Assembly (NCBI RefSeq): GCF_000702885.1
Contig: NZ_JNKO01000018.1
Coordinates: forward strand, 1 to 58,288
Direction: 5' to 3'
DNA from: Oribacterium sp. P6A1
Lineage (GTDB): Bacteria; Bacillota; Clostridia; Lachnospirales; Lachnospiraceae
DNA length: 58,288 bases
Every line of letters starts with the position of its first letter. Position 1 is the stretch's first letter. The position numbers and the translations under genes were made by a program. The notes below the pieces were generated by a model. It saw only the letters and a list, made by a program, of their open reading frames with translations, was not told where the DNA came from and ran no database searches. Below, piece after piece: positions 8,035 through 16,059 of this stretch.

Positions 8035-8754
8035 TCAACTTTCACAAATCAATGCCTGCTGATAAATCCCCATCAATCCATAATAATTCAATAGATCTGG
8101 CCAGTGATTTCCTGGATGATAAAAGTCCAAAAACAGACGTTTCTTGCCGAGTGTATCTTTGTAGTAATACCAATTATCATTCTTTCCATAATCATAATCT
8201 AGTCCAAATACGGTGCTATTCAAGATGTGAAAACAATTGCCACAAATGACAACATCAGGATCTATGAGCATAAATTCCTTTTTTATTTCCGGCATATCCT
8301 CAAAAGCATAGGCCTCTAACTCATCATAATCTGATTTGCTCTTTCCATTGCTCTTTTTAATGTTTAGGATAGCTATACGTTGAAGAATATCCTTATATAC
8401 CGCTTCCGAATATTGTTCTTTGTACGGACAGATACTATGTCTTGTAGTATGAAGTACACCATAAGTCCAAATAGCAATCCTTCTCCATATTTTGTAATGC
8501 AAACATTCACCACTGGCAATCCAGTCAGTAAGAAGCCAATCCCCATCATTCTTGTTACTATAGGCCTCCTTTAGCACAAATAATATCCTTGGCTTCTGAT
8601 CAAACCAAATCTGTGGATTAACAATACCATCAGAAATGAAGACATTATCTTTGTGATTTATTTCAAATCCGTTGATGTTTTTCGGTGATTTGTTTTTCCA
8701 TAGTTCAAACAGTGTCTTAAGATCTTTGCATTCGTCAATACTTTTATTAGCCAT
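8035..8754 (-). CDS. hypothetical protein, weakly uracil-DNA-glycosylase-like
   Basis: About 239 residues from ATG 8754 (MANKSI), which follows a GGAGG-like site within 'gaggctcagaga'. An in-frame ATG at 8778 is less well placed. The pattern 'PRILFVLKEAY', 'ILNIKKSNGKS', 'LIDPDVVICGN' and 'FYHPGNHWP' resembles the fold of uracil-DNA glycosylase superfamily proteins (motif 1 NxKK, final HP-H). The catalytic signature is not clear, so this is only a fold suggestion. It is followed after 3 bases by the membrane-protein gene. Confidence 0.5.
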   Translation of the reverse strand: MANKSIDECKDLKTLFELWKNKSPKNINGFEINHKDNVFISDGIVNPQIWFDQKPRILFVLKEAYSNKNDGDWLLTDWIASGECLHYKIWRRIAIWTYGVLHTTRHSICPYKEQYSEAVYKDILQRIAILNIKKSNGKSKSDYDELEAYAFEDMPEIKKEFMLIDPDVVICGNCFHILNSTVFGLDYDYGKNDNWYYYKDTLGKKRLFLDFYHPGNHWPDLLNYYGLMGIYQQALICES

Positions 8755-8796
8755 TTTCTCTGAGCCTCCAAACATCAACCTGAAGCTATTGATCCA

Positions 8797-8916
8797 CTAT
8801 AATTCTGACAAAAGACAATCTTCTTCCGCCACCTCATACGCTGAATCATAGTCCAATCCCTCTGCATCCATATACTCTTCAGCCAGGTTCTCAATAAATC
8901 CATCGTTATCATCCAC
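8797..8916 (-). CDS. possible 39-residue acidic small protein
   Basis: GTG 8916 is preceded by GAGGTGGG at 8 bases and opens a 39-codon frame ('VDDNDGFIENLAEEYMD', 'AYEVAEEDCLLSEL') that ends just before the 8754 gene. It is strongly acidic and predicted to be mostly helical. The good ribosome site and its place at the head of the same-strand gene run support it. Short length and a non-ATG start weaken it. No family is recognised. Confidence 0.35.
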   Translation of the reverse strand: MDDNDGFIENLAEEYMDAEGLDYDSAYEVAEEDCLLSEL

Positions 8917-9085
8917 AGAAGCACCCACCTCTTAAATATCGACCTATCTTTTGCTTCGATATGGTGATGCCAAAATAACAGCTCTCATAAAATCAAGATT
9001 CATAGTTGACCAATTGAATATCTTTTTCATATCCTTTCGAGATCATGTTTTCCTGTTAGCTTTACATTAACAAAATCTGTAATTA

Positions 9086-9113
9086 AAAAGGAGGTGGACG
9101 GTCCACCCTTTTA
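9086..9113 (-). terminator. intrinsic terminator after the HTH gene
   Basis: Arms GGTGGAC (9093-9099) and GTCCACC (9101-9107) are flanked by an A-run on the left and T-rich sequence on the right. The hairpin lies directly against the stop codon of the 9111 HTH gene, so it can end transcription on the minus strand and perhaps on both. Confidence 0.6.
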
Positions 9114-9587
9114 TGCCAAAGGATCTTTCAGCTTGTTTCCCTTTGTATATTGGTTGTATTCATTAATAAAATGTGTTATATCATCTCCATCTTTCAAAGC
9201 TCTTATGCAAATGTAGTCTTCAAGACAATCTTCGGTAAGTTCATTACTGAACTTACCGAACAGCTTGTTTGCCTCCTCAACGGTCATCTTTAATCCGACC
9301 ACTAGCTTGTAAAGACTTGTACGTGTGATATTGGCACGACCGTTTATCATCTGCTTAATCTGTGAAGTTGATATGTGTGTCAGTTCCTCAATGCCATCAT
9401 ACTTCGGTTTTATATTGTGTTTCTTTGCATAAGCATCGATAACATCACCTATATCAATTCTTAAGTCAAATAGTCTCTCATCAAATTCCTTGATTTTACT
9501 CATACTGACCTGTGCACTTCCCTTGCCTGGTGTCAGCTGCATATCTTTGGAAAAAACTCTTTTTTCAATCTCTTCTTGGATAACCAT
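9111..9587 (-). CDS. helix-turn-helix regulator-like protein
   Basis: A 158-residue protein with a central Xre-like HTH at about residues 48-105. The segments 'DVIDAYAKKHNI', 'ELTHISTSQIKQMINGRANITRTSLYKLVVGLKMT' and 'EEANKLFG' fit a Cro/C1-type fold with an unusually long first helix. The N-terminal 45 residues and the Asp/Glu-rich tail are unassigned. It lies between the terminator at 9086-9113 and the broken HNH gene, and may regulate that neighbour, but there is no direct evidence. Confidence 0.65.
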   Translation of the reverse strand: MVIQEEIEKRVFSKDMQLTPGKGSAQVSMSKIKEFDERLFDLRIDIGDVIDAYAKKHNIKPKYDGIEELTHISTSQIKQMINGRANITRTSLYKLVVGLKMTVEEANKLFGKFSNELTEDCLEDYICIRALKDGDDITHFINEYNQYTKGNKLKDPLA

Positions 9588-9610
9588 ACCTACCTCTAAA
9601 AACTTTTCGT

Positions 9611-9956
9611 TTAAAAAAATATCTTATCGCTCTTGTTTCTATTACACTTCCAACACAAAGTCTGGAGATTATTTTCCTCCGTTAATCCTCCTTTGGCTAC
9701 CGGAATAATGTGGTCTATTTCAAGTAAAAGATTAGGCTCCTTATGAGTGGAGTTGCCACAAAACCTACAATTATAATTATCCCTTTTCTTAATAAATTGA
9801 CGTAGCTTATTTGTCATCAAAGCTCGTTGTTCTTTTGCAAATGATTTCATTGAAATCTTGCTCTGAAGCATGTTTATCAATCTTTATATGATCATCATAT
9901 TCGAGATATTCTGGCAGAATAAGTTTAAAGCAACACTGATTATATGACGGATTCAT
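9611..9956 (-). pseudogene. HNH endonuclease with a +1 frameshift
   Basis: The HNH core is intact at the C-terminus: 'RDNYNCRFCGNS', 'LEIDHIIPVAKGG' and 'NNLQTLCWKCNRNKSD'. This includes the two CxxC zinc pairs and the His-Asp-His of the active site. That frame has no convincing start (a TTG at 9880 right after a stop). A different frame begins at ATG 9956 with a good AAGGAAG site and reads 'MNPSYNQCCFKLILPEYL', then 'DDHIKIDKHASEQDFNE'. Near 9840-9850 it becomes the HNH frame if one base is removed. It is probably one gene broken by a single-base insertion. Confidence 0.6.
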
Positions 9957-10079
9957 TCGTGAAACTTCCTTGTTAGTTTTATTTTTAACGAAATATATTA
10001 TTCAAATTTTAATATCAAAAAAAATATCTCCCAGAGAAAACACAATCTCTGATATTCCTCCATCAGAACAACTAATACC

Positions 10080-10424
10080 TTAGCCTCTGGTTCGTTTTAT
10101 ACCACATGCCGGTCCGCCGAGGTTCATTGCCTTTTCTGCTTCTGCTTCAGGATCTGCTAAAACATCTGCATACTCAGGATGCTTCTGGAACCATTTTATA
10201 GCGTAGGAGCATGAAAGCTCTGCCTTACGGCCATCTTCTCTAAGAAGGTTTGCTACATGTTCAGTTATTTTTCCGGCTATTCCCTGTCCGCTCATAGAGG
10301 GATCTACTTCTGTATGAACGAGATTCACTACTCCCGGTTTAACCTCCGGATAGTCAAGTACTGCAATACGTTTTCCGGTCTCGTCTTCCAGCCAGGTACT
10401 TGAATTATTTGATTTGAAATTCAT
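10080..10424 (-). CDS. YjdJ-type GNAT acetyltransferase
   Basis: A 114-residue protein from ATG 10424 (MNFKSNN), chosen for the AAGGAG site 7 bases upstream. It has the minimal GNAT fold of the Acetyltransf_CG group: 'LVHTEVDPSMSGQGIAGKITEHVANLLREDG', then 'LSCSYAIKWFQKHPEYADVL'. The acetyl-CoA loop is 'SGQGIAGK'. The last ~20 residues, ending in a Gly-Gly-Pro-Ala-Cys stretch, are longer than usual. The substrate is unknown. Confidence 0.75.
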   Translation of the reverse strand: MNFKSNNSSTWLEDETGKRIAVLDYPEVKPGVVNLVHTEVDPSMSGQGIAGKITEHVANLLREDGRKAELSCSYAIKWFQKHPEYADVLADPEAEAEKAMNLGGPACGIKRTRG

Positions 10425-10434
10425 AGGGTGCTCC

Positions 10435-11164
10435 TTATTCGTCCACATAATCCCAGGCATTAAATGTCTCATCAGTGCGCTGCTCTCCATCGGTAATGCC
10501 TTTTACAAATTCAGTTACATATGTATCACCGGAAACAGTATTAATATAATAACGTATCTCGGCACCTGTATATGAACGGTACATCACTACAATCTGGTTA
10601 TCGATAAATGATTCAATTTCATGAGCTTTTTTTATAGAAATCCACACCGTCTCCGGATTTAATAAAAAGACCTGTACTGTCCAGATGATAGTAATCAAAA
10701 TTAGTCCATGCGCTGTAGGTTCCGTCCTTCAGTGGTTTCATAATCACTGAAGCATACAGGTTCTGTGCAGTGAAGGTTCCGTCCTGATTGTTTATCACTT
10801 CTACAGGTCCGATCCGACTTTTCACAGTTGGCTCCATACCGACGCACTTTGTATAAGAATACTTATATATTCCTTCGAGAGGTGAGATGGTGATCTCCGT
10901 TCTGGCAGGTTTCCCGTCCCATGCACCATCCCCACCCACATAGTATCCATCCGGCGTCCATGTACTTGTGACCATGACACCATCAGAACCAAGGTAGTAA
11001 TTGCCTGCCCACTGATCTTTAACAGCTTTTCCGTCATCTCCTATATAGTACCATTTTTCGTTATACTGCCTCCATTCACCTGCTAAAGATGTCATGGAAA
11101 TCATAAGAACAGATACGATCAATGCTAATGTATATCCCTTGAACAAAGCCACCTTTTCTTTCAT
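10435..11164 (-). pseudogene. secreted cell-wall-binding-repeat protein with frameshift at an A7 run
   Basis: ATG 11164 has GGAGG at 5 bases and opens a signal peptide ('KGYTLALIVSVLMISM', cleavage near 'SLAGE'). Two or three choline-binding-like Trp/Tyr repeats follow ('WRQYNEKWYYIGDDGKAV', 'YYLGSDGVMVTSTW', 'GYYVGGDGAW'), then a beta domain. The frame stops at 10619. The next frame carries an obvious continuation ('EIESFIDNQIVVMYRSYTG', 'YYINTVSGDTYVTEFVKG') to 10435. The switch coincides with a run of seven A (minus strand) at 10626-10632. Six A would give one frame of about 242 residues. It is either a sequencing error, phase-type variation or a dead gene. Confidence 0.7.
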
Positions 11165-11396
11165 GAAAACCTCCAAAGATTTCCCGGTACTCTTATAAAT
11201 ACATATCCCCTAAAGGATTCTTTAAGAAAATTTCGGCAAGGCTTCATACATGTATAAGAGAGTGGCATAGTCCATCCTGAAGAGGTATGTCCCAATATAA
11301 CAATCAACCCTACCCATATAAAATGTAAAAAAGCCAATGTATTCTATAAAAATCATGCTGGCTAAAGTTGAACTTTGTGTCCAATTAGGGTAGTAT

Positions 11397-11433
11397 AATA
11401 CCATAACTATCCAATTTGGATAGTTATGGTATT
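11397..11433 (+). promoter_or_regulatory. perfect 18-bp-arm operator of the HipB/HipA-like module
   Basis: The arms AATACCATAACTATCCAA (11397-11414) and TTGGATAGTTATGGTATT (11416-11433) are exact inverted repeats around one T. A TATAAT (11394-11399) overlaps the left arm, so a bound repressor would block the promoter. A related imperfect half, CCAATTAGGGTAGTA, lies just upstream at 11381-11395. The site is 24 bases from the start of the Xre gene at 11457, which fits autorepression as in HipB-type antitoxins. Confidence 0.75.
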
Positions 11434-11456
11434 ATTTTATTATATGAAGGATCAAA

Positions 11457-11861
11457 ATGAGCATAAATATTAAAGAATACAGAAACAAATCCGGCCTTTC
11501 TCAGACGCAATTTGCTGATTATTTTAATATTCCAGTCAGCACACTCCGTAAGTGGGAACAGGGGGAATCCAGGCCGGCACCTTATATCATTAAGATGATT
11601 TCCATGTTGCTTCCATCAGCAAAAGATATTATGAAAAAAATCATCACCAAAGATGGAACAACCTACTTTTATGAAGAAAGTTCCGGAATCCTGTATGATT
11701 CTGTCGGCAACTCGATTCAGGTCAAATTCGATATCGAAAATGTCAAACCTGAAAATCTTCCTCTTTACGTTGCCGACTTATTTGAATCATTCTATGAGAT
11801 TAAAGAGAAGTTCGAACAGGATTGCAGATGGGATAAGGACGAAAACATTATTTGGAGTTAA
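11457..11861 (+). CDS. Xre-family repressor (HipB-like)
   Basis: A 134-residue DNA-binding protein. HTH residues 1-55 ('KEYRNKSGLSQTQFADYFN', 'VSTLRKWEQGESRPAPY') form a standard Cro/C1 domain. The C-terminal half is an acidic alpha/beta domain of unknown role. It is followed after 7 bases by the HipA-like kinase gene. The pairing and gene order match HipBA-type modules, where the small protein binds the operator and the kinase. The perfect palindrome just upstream is the likely binding site. Confidence 0.82.
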   Translation: MSINIKEYRNKSGLSQTQFADYFNIPVSTLRKWEQGESRPAPYIIKMISMLLPSAKDIMKKIITKDGTTYFYEESSGILYDSVGNSIQVKFDIENVKPENLPLYVADLFESFYEIKEKFEQDCRWDKDENIIWS

Positions 11862-11868
11862 CAGAATC

Positions 11869-13068
11869 ATGGCAAAAAAAAATGTAAAAGAATACTATCT
11901 CATGCATAAAGACATCCCGGTATGCCTTATGGAAATATCTGATGACGGATCTCTGGGGAAATACAGAAAAAACTCAGATGCATGGGAACATTTCCCATTG
12001 GGCGGACAAATGAATGAAATGAAATTCCATGATTGGTGGAAAGACCGTGCCATTCCTAAAACCCGTAATGGTGCCAAGTCTGCTCTGCAGCGTCTTGGAT
12101 ATTCTTCAACAAACAGTGCCTTGGTCGATAATCTTGCACTCAGTCTGTCTGACTGCTATTGGATTAAACCTCGTGGTGAAGACTTATTATGGAAGGATGT
12201 AAATCTTTTTACAAATGATTTTGTTGATACATTCGGCGAATTGACCATAAACAAAGATCATCTTATAGACATTAGAAAGGAAACAAAATTCAAATTTGCT
12301 ACCTCTCAAGGTGAACTTCAAAAGAAATGGTGTATAGACAGCACCGGAAAACGTTATATGATCAAGGGTAACTATGGCCAGTCTTACCAGCAAAGCCTGA
12401 ATGAACTATTCGCCACCACTCTTCACATGCAGCAGGGATTCGATAATTTTACCGAATATTCTCTTACCCTGCTTAAAGTTGAGGGTGACATAGATGGAAT
12501 TGGCTGCTTGTCCTACGATTACTGCAGCGAGAACATCGAAAGTATCAGCGCCTGGGAACTGCTGCAAACCGTAAAGATACGTCAAAACGAATCATTTTAT
12601 TTCCCATTAAAAAACGTTTGTCTTAAATTAGGCATGTCAGAAGAGTATTTTACAAGATTCATGGACTACGAAATAATGACTGATTATCTTCTGTCTAATA
12701 CTGACAGACACATGAATAATATAGCCATCTTGCGAAACCCTGATACCTTGGAGTTATTAGGCTTTGCGCCCATATATGATTCCGGTAATTCCATGTTCTA
12801 TAACATTCCTTATGATCAGATGTATAAAATACGAATTGATGAAATCAAAACTCACTCATTTGTGGAGCGTGAAAGTAAATTACTTTCTTACGTTCAAAAC
12901 AGAAAAACTGTAGATATAAATAAAGCTCTTATGGACTTCGACATTTATACTAAAGATCTCTATGAACGGCAGATCCGTATCCCAAAATTGAAAGAGCTCT
13001 ATGATAAAAAACTATCTATGCTCTCGGCTTTCCAGGATGGTAAAGACCTGTGGAAAACTTTCAGGTAA
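11869..13068 (+). CDS. HipA-type Ser/Thr kinase
   Basis: A 399-residue HipA-superfamily kinase. Visible features are the ATP-binding Lys166 ('RYMIKGNYG'), a Glu in 'QSLNELFAT', catalytic loop 'NTDRHMNNIAI' with Asp279, and metal-binding Asp304 in 'IYDSGNSM'. The N-terminal ~100 residues ('MHKDIPVCLMEI' onward) are a separate subdomain. In E. coli, HipA phosphorylates glutamyl-tRNA synthetase; the target here is unknown. I chose ATG 11869 because the longer reading frame (from 11653) would run through the repressor gene. It ends in a strong terminator. Confidence 0.8.
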   Translation: MAKKNVKEYYLMHKDIPVCLMEISDDGSLGKYRKNSDAWEHFPLGGQMNEMKFHDWWKDRAIPKTRNGAKSALQRLGYSSTNSALVDNLALSLSDCYWIKPRGEDLLWKDVNLFTNDFVDTFGELTINKDHLIDIRKETKFKFATSQGELQKKWCIDSTGKRYMIKGNYGQSYQQSLNELFATTLHMQQGFDNFTEYSLTLLKVEGDIDGIGCLSYDYCSENIESISAWELLQTVKIRQNESFYFPLKNVCLKLGMSEEYFTRFMDYEIMTDYLLSNTDRHMNNIAILRNPDTLELLGFAPIYDSGNSMFYNIPYDQMYKIRIDEIKTHSFVERESKLLSYVQNRKTVDINKALMDFDIYTKDLYERQIRIPKLKELYDKKLSMLSAFQDGKDLWKTFR

Positions 13069-13133
13069 AACAATAAAATTTCAATAATAATGTTATTTTT
13101 CGATGTATTGAAATCATCATAAACTTGCACTTA

Positions 13134-13180
13134 AAAAAAGTCCAATTATCTCAAAGCTTTGCGAGATAATTGGACTTTTT
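13134..13180 (+). terminator. strong intrinsic terminator of the HipA-like module
   Basis: An 18-bp near-perfect stem has its left arm ending at 13152 and its right arm at 13163-13180, with a loop of about 10 bases and a T-run at the right end. The stem contains CCAATTATC, reminiscent of the CCAA/TTGG core of the upstream operator. It serves the plus-strand kinase gene and may also stop the converging GH31 transcript. Confidence 0.8.
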
Positions 13181-13263
13181 GTTTTATTTTGATATCAATG
13201 AAACTATCTTCGTCCTTTGTACAGACTATATTTGAAGAAGGGCTTCGTAACACCTAAACTATA

Positions 13264-15777
13264 TTATTCGTCTTCGGTCATTCCGATGAGGTCGAACTTC
13301 TCCTTGGAGATAACCACCTCAAAATCATCTTTCTTTGGTACGGGGAATTTTACCCATATAGTACGGTCTGACATGTTGTAGTACCAGCCGGACTCTGCCT
13401 CATCGAAGGCATCCCTGATGATGAAACGAGGAATCTCTTCTCCGTCGAGAGTTGCCCAGTAGGCACCCTTTTCCTTGCTGACAAGCTTTATCATCATGGT
13501 CTCAAGAGTTGATGGATACTCTCCCTCTTTCCTGAAGCTTATCTTAGTTCTGTCTCCGGCCTTCACTTTGATTTCGGTCTTTGCAAAGATTCCCTTCTGG
13601 AAATCCTCTGTGTGTCCGTCATCGTCATAAAGTGTGAATGCAGAATCAGCCTCTCCACCAACAAGTATCTCAAGATGCTTCATGGTATCTCTAAGGATAT
13701 GTTTTACATCCTCTGTTGTGGTGAAGATACCGTTTCCTCTCAGGAACATAGGTATGGATGATGCATCAACAGGAATCTCGATTTCCTGTCCTCCCTCATA
13801 AGCCTTGAGATTGTCGTTCATGTCATACCATGTTGCGCCCTTCGGAAGGTAAAACTTTCTCGTCACAGCGCCCTTTTCGAGAACATTGGCAACAAGGATA
13901 CTGCTGCCGTACATGAAGCTCAGGCTCTCATCAGTGTAGCAGCGCTTATCCTCCGGGAACTCAAGGAACAGCGGTCTCATGACAGGCATTCCTGTCTCAT
14001 GGGCCTCCGCCATAAGTGAGTAGAGATACGGGAACATCCTGTAGCGAAGATGGTAAGCCGCTCTCACATAAGGAAGGTTTTCCTCGTACATCCATGGCTG
14101 GGTCACGGTGTTGTCATTGTTCGCGGAGTTGATGGTGAATCTCGGCTGAAAGATACCGTTCTGTATCCAGCGGAGAAGAAGTTCAGCTTCAGGAGCCGGA
14201 CCTGCAAAGCCTCCGATATCACAGCCCATGTTGGCACATCCCGAAAGGCCCATGCCCATGATGGTTGCTACATTGAACTTAAGAGTACGCCAGTCTGTCA
14301 GATTATCTCCTCCCCAAACCTGAGCGTAACGCTGTATGCCCGCATATCCCGCACGGTTAATGATGTAAGGTCTCTCACCGGGATATACATCTGCTATTGC
14401 CTGCTTACCGAGGAAAGCCATGAGGTTTGAATGAAGTATCTTCAGCTCTGCCATGGTTCCGCCGAGGCCTTCTCTGTCACAGTAAGCATCTCTGTCCTCC
14501 ACGCCGTCCATCTCGCAGTTGTCATTCCAAACTGTCTTGGTGCCTTTTTTGAGAATGTTTTCCTCCAAAAGCTTCTTCCATGCATTACGTCCCTGTACGC
14601 TTGTAAAGTCGATGAAACGGCCTTCACCGCCCCACCAGCGTCCGTAATAGTCAGCCTTTCCGTCCGGAGTCTTGATGAAAGCATTCTCCTTCTCAAAATA
14701 TTTGATGTACGGATGGTGCTTCAGAATACCCGGCTTCAGGTTAGGGATGACATTTATACCCCGGCGGTTCATCTCTTCAAAGAACTTCTCCGGCTGAGGG
14801 AATCTTCTCTTATTCCAGTTGAAAACGTATCTTAGATTATCCTCCTCACCGCTTGAATAACCGCTGGCCAGCCAGAAGTTGTCGATGGGAATGTCTTCCT
14901 TTTCATGCTTGTCGATGACCTTGTAGATCTCCTGGTCACAGTCCTTTTCCAGCTCTGCGTAGTACATGGTGGATGCACAGTAACCCAGGGACTGCTTGGT
15001 AGGCATAGCCATACGGCCTGTGAGTCTGGTGTAGAGGTCGAGGACATTGGCCATGGAAGGACCGTTCATGAGAAACAGATCAATGTCTCCGCCGTCAGTC
15101 TGATAATAGCTGTATCGGTCCCAGTAACCGGAAATCTCCTCTCCCATATCGAAGAGGCAGTCATAGGAATTGTGATAGAAAAGTCCCAGGGCATGAAGGT
15201 TATCCTCATTCACTCTGATGTAGAAAGGAATGTGCTTGTACATCGGGTCACCCTTCTCAGGGTCATGACCGATGGCATCCTTAGGGGACATTCTGAGACG
15301 ACGCCCCTTCTTGTCGAGATAACCTGTCTTCTCACCGAAGCCGTAGAAGTGATCCTTCTCCCTGTCCATTTTGTTGTAGTGATAGAGTCTTCCAAGCTGG
15401 TCCTTCTCAAAGGCTCTCTCAGCAAGATCTGAATAAATCAGCTTTCCTTCCCTTGTGTAGAGACGGAAGGAAAAAGGCTTCTTCAGGAGATGCAGTTCCA
15501 GTGTCTCTGTTCTGAAAACAAGCTCTTTTTCCTTTTCCTCATAAGGAACATCAAGGGCTGTTATTCTCTTTCTCTCCCCTGAGAGGAGATCATCCATGGC
15601 ATCCTCCCAGGCAGTGGTTACAAGTGTATAGGATCTCTCAGGAAACTGACGGTCAAAAGAAACTCTGATTCTGATGAGATCCGAAGTCATAAAAACGAGC
15701 ATCACATCCGCTGTATCACCGTGGATGATGTAGCCGTTGCCTGTTTTCTCTATTGATTCAAATTGTTTTAAAAGCAT
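13264..15777 (-). CDS. GH31 alpha-glycosidase (first copy)
   Basis: An 837-residue family GH31 glycosidase that retains the anomeric configuration. ATG 15777 is preceded by AAGGAG at 6 bases; longer in-frame starts lie in the palindrome and are unlikely. The N-terminal beta-sandwich is followed by the (beta/alpha)8 barrel. The nucleophile is Asp419 in 'WNDNCEMDG' (a variant of the usual WxDMNE) and the acid/base is Asp491 in 'GGDNLTDW'. There is no signal peptide, so it acts in the cytoplasm. It is close to the second copy at 16060 but not identical. The upstream TRAP transporter suggests an imported acidic or glycosylated substrate. Confidence 0.9.
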   Translation of the reverse strand: MLLKQFESIEKTGNGYIIHGDTADVMLVFMTSDLIRIRVSFDRQFPERSYTLVTTAWEDAMDDLLSGERKRITALDVPYEEKEKELVFRTETLELHLLKKPFSFRLYTREGKLIYSDLAERAFEKDQLGRLYHYNKMDREKDHFYGFGEKTGYLDKKGRRLRMSPKDAIGHDPEKGDPMYKHIPFYIRVNEDNLHALGLFYHNSYDCLFDMGEEISGYWDRYSYYQTDGGDIDLFLMNGPSMANVLDLYTRLTGRMAMPTKQSLGYCASTMYYAELEKDCDQEIYKVIDKHEKEDIPIDNFWLASGYSSGEEDNLRYVFNWNKRRFPQPEKFFEEMNRRGINVIPNLKPGILKHHPYIKYFEKENAFIKTPDGKADYYGRWWGGEGRFIDFTSVQGRNAWKKLLEENILKKGTKTVWNDNCEMDGVEDRDAYCDREGLGGTMAELKILHSNLMAFLGKQAIADVYPGERPYIINRAGYAGIQRYAQVWGGDNLTDWRTLKFNVATIMGMGLSGCANMGCDIGGFAGPAPEAELLLRWIQNGIFQPRFTINSANNDNTVTQPWMYEENLPYVRAAYHLRYRMFPYLYSLMAEAHETGMPVMRPLFLEFPEDKRCYTDESLSFMYGSSILVANVLEKGAVTRKFYLPKGATWYDMNDNLKAYEGGQEIEIPVDASSIPMFLRGNGIFTTTEDVKHILRDTMKHLEILVGGEADSAFTLYDDDGHTEDFQKGIFAKTEIKVKAGDRTKISFRKEGEYPSTLETMMIKLVSKEKGAYWATLDGEEIPRFIIRDAFDEAESGWYYNMSDRTIWVKFPVPKKDDFEVVISKEKFDLIGMTEDE

Positions 15778-15790
15778 TTTTTCTCCTTGT

Positions 15791-16056
15791 AACTGTTCAG
15801 CCAATGTAATGAGATTATTCAACAGTACAACCATCACGAACCCTTAAGCTGAGGCATTTAAAAATCGTAAGCGCACAATTTAGAAGCAGTTATCCCTTTT
15901 CCTTGACTCCCTGGTCAACGCCGGAGTTTTCATCAAAGAAAACTTGGCGATTGACCAGGGATTACTGCTTCTTAAGGGGCGCTTACAGATTTTTCTGCCG
16001 AAGCGCCCGGGTTCTGATGGATATACTGTTGAATTTCATATCATTGGCTGAACAGT
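15791..16056. repeat. long imperfect palindrome filling the GH31-GH31 intergenic space
   Basis: The two outer ends are exact 16-base inverted repeats, AACTGTTCAGCCAATG on the left at 15791 and its complement on the right at 16041-16056. Inside, further blocks pair in order: CAACAGTA, CCATCA-GAAC, TAAGCGC, GAAGCAGT-ATCCC and CCTGGTCAA/TTGACCAGG. Each arm is about 130 bases. It fills almost the whole gap between the stop at 16060 and the ribosome site of the 15777 gene. It would fold into a large hairpin in mRNA. No clear target-site duplication was seen. It may be a MITE-like insertion or a processing or terminator element. Confidence 0.7.
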
Positions 16057-16059
16057 TTC

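Noticed and set aside
11222-11404. 60-codon minus-strand frame upstream of the cell-wall-binding protein
   Set aside because: It runs through the promoter and operator of the HipB-like gene and has no ribosome site.
11653-11868. Long 5' extension of the HipA-type kinase
   Set aside because: It overlaps the Xre gene in another frame; the ATG at 11869 lies 7 bases after that gene's stop.
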